Below, piece after piece: positions 32,419 through 35,680 of a stretch of DNA of 35,680 nucleotides. The stretch spans positions 1 through 35,680 of the forward strand of contig JADJXQ010000015.1 in assembly GCA_016710335.1 (NCBI GenBank), read 5' to 3'. This stretch comes from Rhodospirillales bacterium. Lineage in GTDB: Bacteria; Pseudomonadota; Alphaproteobacteria; Rhodospirillales; Defluviicoccaceae. The number at the start of each line of letters is the position of its first letter. Position 1 is the stretch's first letter. The notes beneath the pieces are model-generated. The model worked only from the letters and a program-made list of their open reading frames with translations. It did not search any database and was not told the DNA's origin. Both the position numbers and the translations under genes were made by a program.

Positions 32419-32865
32419 TCAGAGAGACTGGGAGTCGTCGCCGACATGAGCCCCTGGTGGACCTGTTTCCAGATCGGAACCCCCGGCCGCCCCCAACGGC
32501 GCGCTGAGCGCCTCACGCAGCCGGCCCACGCTCACCGGCTTGCTGAGGGTGCGGACCGAGCGCAGCCCCTTGTATTCCGCCAGCAAGCGCGCATTCACGG
32601 CATAGTCGGGGCTGTAGCCGGTGATGATGACCAGATCGCCCCGGTACCCCTGTTCCACCAGCCACAGGATCAGCTCATTGCCATCGATCTCCGGCATGAC
32701 CATGTCGATCACCACGAAGTCGGGCTTTTGTAGACGAAAGGCGGCCTGGAACGCGCGACCGTGGGTGGTCACTTCGACGTGGTATCCGAGCGGTGCAGCC
32801 ACGCGCCCGACGAAGGTCGCGAACTTGGGCTCGTCATCGATTATCAGGATACTTTTCTGATCCAT
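32419..32865 (-). CDS. Stand-alone response-regulator receiver domain protein
   Basis: A CheY-like single receiver domain, 148 aa. The acidic pair is D10-D11 (SILIIDDEPKF), the phospho-acceptor is D54 (FVVIDMVMPEIDGNELIL), the switch Thr is in VIITGYSPD and the conserved Lys in TLSKPVSVGRL. The tail is about 30 disordered Gly/Asp residues with no output domain. ATG 32865 is chosen; ATG 32877 would add MRCP. No histidine kinase is beside it, so its partner lies elsewhere. It precedes pcm in the same direction. Confidence 0.9.
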   Translation of the reverse strand: MDQKSILIIDDEPKFATFVGRVAAPLGYHVEVTTHGRAFQAAFRLQKPDFVVIDMVMPEIDGNELILWLVEQGYRGDLVIITGYSPDYAVNARLLAEYKGLRSVRTLSKPVSVGRLREALSAPLGAAGGSDLETGPPGAHVGDDSQSL

Positions 32866-33178
32866 TGGGCATCTCACGCTTCAATGCGCGACCGGAGCTA
32901 GTTCTTTTAGCCACAGTCGAAAAAAAGTGCTATTTGCGCGCTGCAGTTCAGCCCGCCGACCGATGTTGCCGGTCTTTTGCTCGGCCGATAAGCCCTCCCA
33001 AGCGCCGGGAGCGAGCACCCAACGTTCGTTAATAGATGCGTCATGCGACGCGGGCGAACAATAAAGAACACCTCGTTGGTGATCCGCTGTAGATACTTTC
33101 TTGACGGCGCTCGAAGTTTTTTCGAGCCTGCAGCCAAGCACGAACAACCGTTCGCTCGCAACATCGGAGGTGTGCACC
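32866..33178. other. Intergenic region between receiver gene and tRNA-Ser
   Basis: I see no gene in these 313 bp. They should contain the promoter of the minus-strand receiver gene and that of the plus-strand tRNA. A perfect seven-base-pair hairpin (GCTCGAA/TTCGAGC, 33109-33127) has a T-rich loop. A weaker GACCG/CGGTC hairpin followed by TTTT is at 32958-32978. Confidence 0.5.
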
Positions 33179-33269
33179 GGAGGGGTGGCAGAGCGGTCGA
33201 ATGCGGCGGTCTTGAAAACCGTTGTACGCTTGATGCGTACCGTGGGTTCGAATCCCACCCCCTCCGCCA
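33179..33269 (+). tRNA. tRNA-Ser (anticodon TGA)
   Basis: A complete class II tRNA, 91 nt with encoded CCA. The acceptor arm is GGAGGGG (33179-33185) with CCCCTCC (33259-33265), the discriminator is G, then CCA. The anticodon loop CTTGAAA lies between CGGT and ACCG and gives anticodon TGA. The long variable arm GTACGC/GCGTAC is typical of serine. The T arm is GTGGG TTCGAAT CCCAC. The gene is a common attachment target for islands, and a decayed accessory gene lies to its right. Confidence 0.96.
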
Positions 33270-33575
33270 GTTCCTACGCACGAAACGGTCTCTCCGCCTG
33301 ACCAGGAGCAGAGAAACGCGTTGTTTCAAAGGGGATTTGCCAGCGCGGTCGGTGACCGTGGCCTTGTGCGGCAACGCGATTTCGTTCTCTCTTTGGCCGG
33401 TTTCTCTGAAAGCTGGTGACTGCGCCCAAAAGTCACCAGCAGGTTTGTTCGAGATCAATGGCTTGCGGAGCACCGAGCTGGTGACCAATTCGCGGATGCG
33501 CGAGTGGGTAGCGAAAGCAACAGGGTTCGAAAAGTGCGATCCGAAACCAGCGTGAACCAGTTGCTCGCTTCACGC
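33270..33575. repeat. Gene-free stretch after tRNA-Ser with repeated and inverted 10-mers
   Basis: No gene is supported here. AGCTGGTGAC occurs at 33411-33420 and again at 33476-33485. The complement GTCACCAGC is at 33432-33440, forming a perfect nine-base-pair inverted repeat with 33412-33420 around an 11-nt loop. Direct plus inverted short repeats beside a tRNA fit integrase or excisionase arm sites, or a terminator, but nothing decides between these. Confidence 0.45.
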
Positions 33576-35680
33576 TCAACGCCCACTCTCGGTATCGGAG
33601 AAGTCGCCAAGGAATTCCGAGGCCGGATCGACCCCGGAAATGAGGAGTTGGTCGCGGGCGCGCGTACACGCGACGTAAAGGAGGTGGCGCTCAGTGTTGT
33701 AGACCTCTTCTAGGTCGGATTCGTCGGAGACCGTCTCGATGCGTTCCTGCAGGGGCAGCACTTCGTCATCACAACCCATGACGGCGACGGCCCGGAACTC
33801 AAGCCCTTTGGCAAAATGCATCGTGCTTATGGAGACCTTGCTGGCCGTTGTCTCCACGTCGTCGCCAAGCAAAACGAACTTGGCTTTCGCACTTCCGACT
33901 GCCGCCTTTGCCCTATCCAGCTGGTTGTCTGAGCGAACGAATACGCCGATTTCGTGGGGCAGGCATCCCTCATGCAGTCGCTGCGCAATCCACCTGCCAA
34001 CCGCAGATGTTTCCTCAAGCACATCTTCGAAAACAGCGATGGTAGGGGTTGGCCCGTTGAAGACCGATACGGTCCCTTTCCGGCTCTCCACGACACCGTC
34101 AACGTCGGCGAGCGATAGCGGTAGTAGGCGATCGGCATGCGAGCGGATCTGATGGGAAGTGCGGTAGTTGATCCGTAGCGTGTGCGATCGTCCGCGAACA
34201 TCGACGCCAAGCGCTTTCCAGGAGAACGGAGCCTGGAAAATACGCTGCCCGAGATCGCCGGAGAAGAAGAGGCTGCCTGGCCGATGGGAGCCCAGCGCAG
34301 CAAGAAACCTCATCGGTGCAACACCCATGTCCTGCGCTTCGTCCACAACTGCAAAATCGAACGGGGCTTTGCCTCCGCTTTCAAGATGTGCCGCCAGCCG
34401 CCCGAACACATCGGCCAGGTCATCAGCCCTTGGTTTATCCAAGGCGGCGCGCACGTTCTCAAAGATGGACCAGAGCACCTCGCGCTGCTTGCCGCCAATC
34501 CGGGTCTTGCGGCCAAGGCGCGCAACTTCCGGTATTCGTCCCAGCCCTTGAGCTGCCAAGCGTCAACGATTTCGGACCATTCGGTGAAAAGAAACTGCGC
34601 CGAAAAACGGTGACCGCTGACTTTCCCCGCCGCCCCGCTTAGAAGTGAACGGATCAACTCCGGTGAAGCAATCTTCGGCTCGCCAAAATGCTTACTGTAC
34701 ATCTCAAAACCGACACCGAGGATCGGATAGACCGATATCCTCTGGATCAGTTGGGGCTCGTTTCCGACAAGCCGGTTCAGCTTGGTCTTCAGCACGTTGG
34801 CAAGGGCTGTGGAAAACGTCGTCAGAAGGATGCGGGCATCCGGGTGCTGCCTTGCCAGAAAAACGGCCCGGTGCAGGGCCACAATCGTCTTCCCGGTGCC
34901 CGCGGACCCGGAAATCCGCGCAGGGCCGTTATAGTCCCGCTCCACGCCAGAGGCGCGCTGTGCCGGATGCGGGAAAACGGTCCATTTTCCCCCGGGAAAT
35001 CGAGCGCGCGCTCCAGTTCCTCGACATTGGTGAGAACGCGAAAGCGCCGCTGCGCATCCGGGTGCGCGAATGGATCAGCAGCAGGCGGCGCTACGGTCGG
35101 AACAGATGGCTTTACACCGGTTGCCAGATCCAGAAGAGCTTCAGCGGCCTCCTGCGGCAGATGATCGGCAAGCTCGAACAACGTGTCCTCGGTCGCCGCC
35201 TGAACGTCCTCCAGCCATTCGGCGGGAACGCCGTAGGTCAAGAGCTCGTCGTCCGACACCCCGTCGAACAATAGTGGCTTTGGAGTCGCAGGCTCCGGCA
35301 TTTCTTCCGGCTGGAAGGTTGTGATCTCCTCGACGCGCTCGCGAACCTCGACAAGCTGGGCAGCACCGGTTTTGGAGTGGGTTTCGATCTTGCGGCGCTC
35401 AGCCCAGTGGTAGGCATCGTCGTGATGATCGACGTAGCACAGCATCAGGCTGGCATTGGTTTTATGGACGATGATGCGGATGTCTCGACCGACTCGGATG
35501 GACCAGAAATTGGGGTCCTTGGCACGGTCCAGCTTATGGAACTGCATCCTGGATTGGCAGGATTGAGTTGCAGATCAAAGGCTGTCGTCTTTACGGCCTT
35601 CTGTTCCTGAAGCCGGTCAGTTTGGTCAGGCTGTCGGCAAATGTATCTGCAATGCGAAATTCCACGTCCCTGGTCTCTGC
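33576..35680 (-). pseudogene. RelE-like toxin domain fused to UvrD/Rep-type helicase, broken by frameshifts; start near or beyond the right edge
   Basis: Read on the minus strand, the protein begins VEFRIADTFADSLTKLTG near 35660, moves frame to AVKTTAFDLQLNPANPG, and moves again near 35547 to FHKLDRAKDPNFWSIRVGRD and YVDHHDDAYHWAERRKIE, a RelE/ParE-like fold. A linker follows, then a further shift near 34965 leads into ISGSAGTGKTIVALHRAVFL (Walker A) and ARILLTTFSTALANVL (motif Ia). Another shift near 34540 leads into FDFAVVDEAQDMGV (Walker B), FSGDLGQRIF, LRINYRTSHQIRSHADRLLP, VSISTMHFAKGLEFRAVAVM and NTERHLLYVACTRARDQLLI, motifs III to VI of superfamily 1A. The helicase ends at 33576. At least four frameshifts make it non-functional as read. 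A possible GTG start is at 35665. Confidence 0.8.

Noticed and set aside
32907..33488. Minus-strand open frame of 193 codons with the phrase RGWDSNPRYASSVQRFSRPP
   Set aside because: This is the antisense translation of the tRNA-Ser gene, a well-known false protein; the tRNA explains the sequence.
33043..33555. Plus-strand open frame of 170 codons crossing the tRNA
   Set aside because: It reads straight through the tRNA-Ser and has no ribosome site or family sequence.

Overview
The window reads as chromosome of a high-GC alphaproteobacterium, most likely of the Rhodospirillales type. The evidence is high GC with strong third-position GC bias, the gene order mltB-like / rlpA / dac / tmk / holB / metG / tatD that is usual in alphaproteobacteria, and a tungsten aldehyde oxidoreductase operon of the Aromatoleum AorABC type. 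The genus cannot be fixed from the sequence.

Positions 1-5900 are a decayed accessory region. An IS256-family transposase runs off the left edge and has cut into an AT-rich gene for a nucleoside 2-deoxyribosyltransferase-like protein. Then come a frameshifted tyrosine recombinase, an intact 192-aa hypothetical gene, a frameshifted small lipoprotein, a multiply frameshifted nucleotidyltransferase and a degenerate IS630-family element flanked by direct repeats of about 60 bp. Two attC-like hairpin sites bracket the nucleotidyltransferase, so part of this stretch looks like dead integron cassettes. Positions 5940-6620 hold no gene I can support.

Positions 6622-17001 hold a tungsten (or molybdenum) module. 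On the minus strand tupB-tupC-tupA encode a tungstate ABC importer. Facing it on the plus strand are a regulator joining an excisionase-type HTH to a periplasmic-binding-protein-like domain, and a 68-aa molbindin (Mop). Divergent from tupB is a second, diverged Tup-like binding protein whose signal peptide lies in another frame, followed by mobA. Next is aorA (four-cluster ferredoxin), aorB (W-pterin catalytic subunit), aorC (FAD/NAD reductase), aorD (MoaD/ThiS-like) and an unknown 106-aa protein. An acyl-CoA synthetase (17210) and an acyl-CoA dehydrogenase (19024) follow. I infer the route aldehyde to acid to acyl-CoA to enoyl-CoA. Imperfect 25-bp tandem repeats lie between the last two genes.

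Positions 20164-32865 are housekeeping: a YaiI-family protein, a MurC/Mpl-like ligase with a non-standard P-loop, an LD-carboxypeptidase, then the minus-strand run from an orphan receiver, pcm and ydcF-like genes through mltB-like, rlpA, dac, tmk, holB, metG and tatD. All are intact, so the frameshifts elsewhere look like real decay rather than uniformly poor sequence.

The right end has a tRNA-Ser(TGA) with encoded CCA, a gene-free stretch with repeated and inverted 9-10-mers, and a RelE-like/UvrD-like helicase fusion broken by several frameshifts. This is the usual look of a tRNA-anchored island edge.
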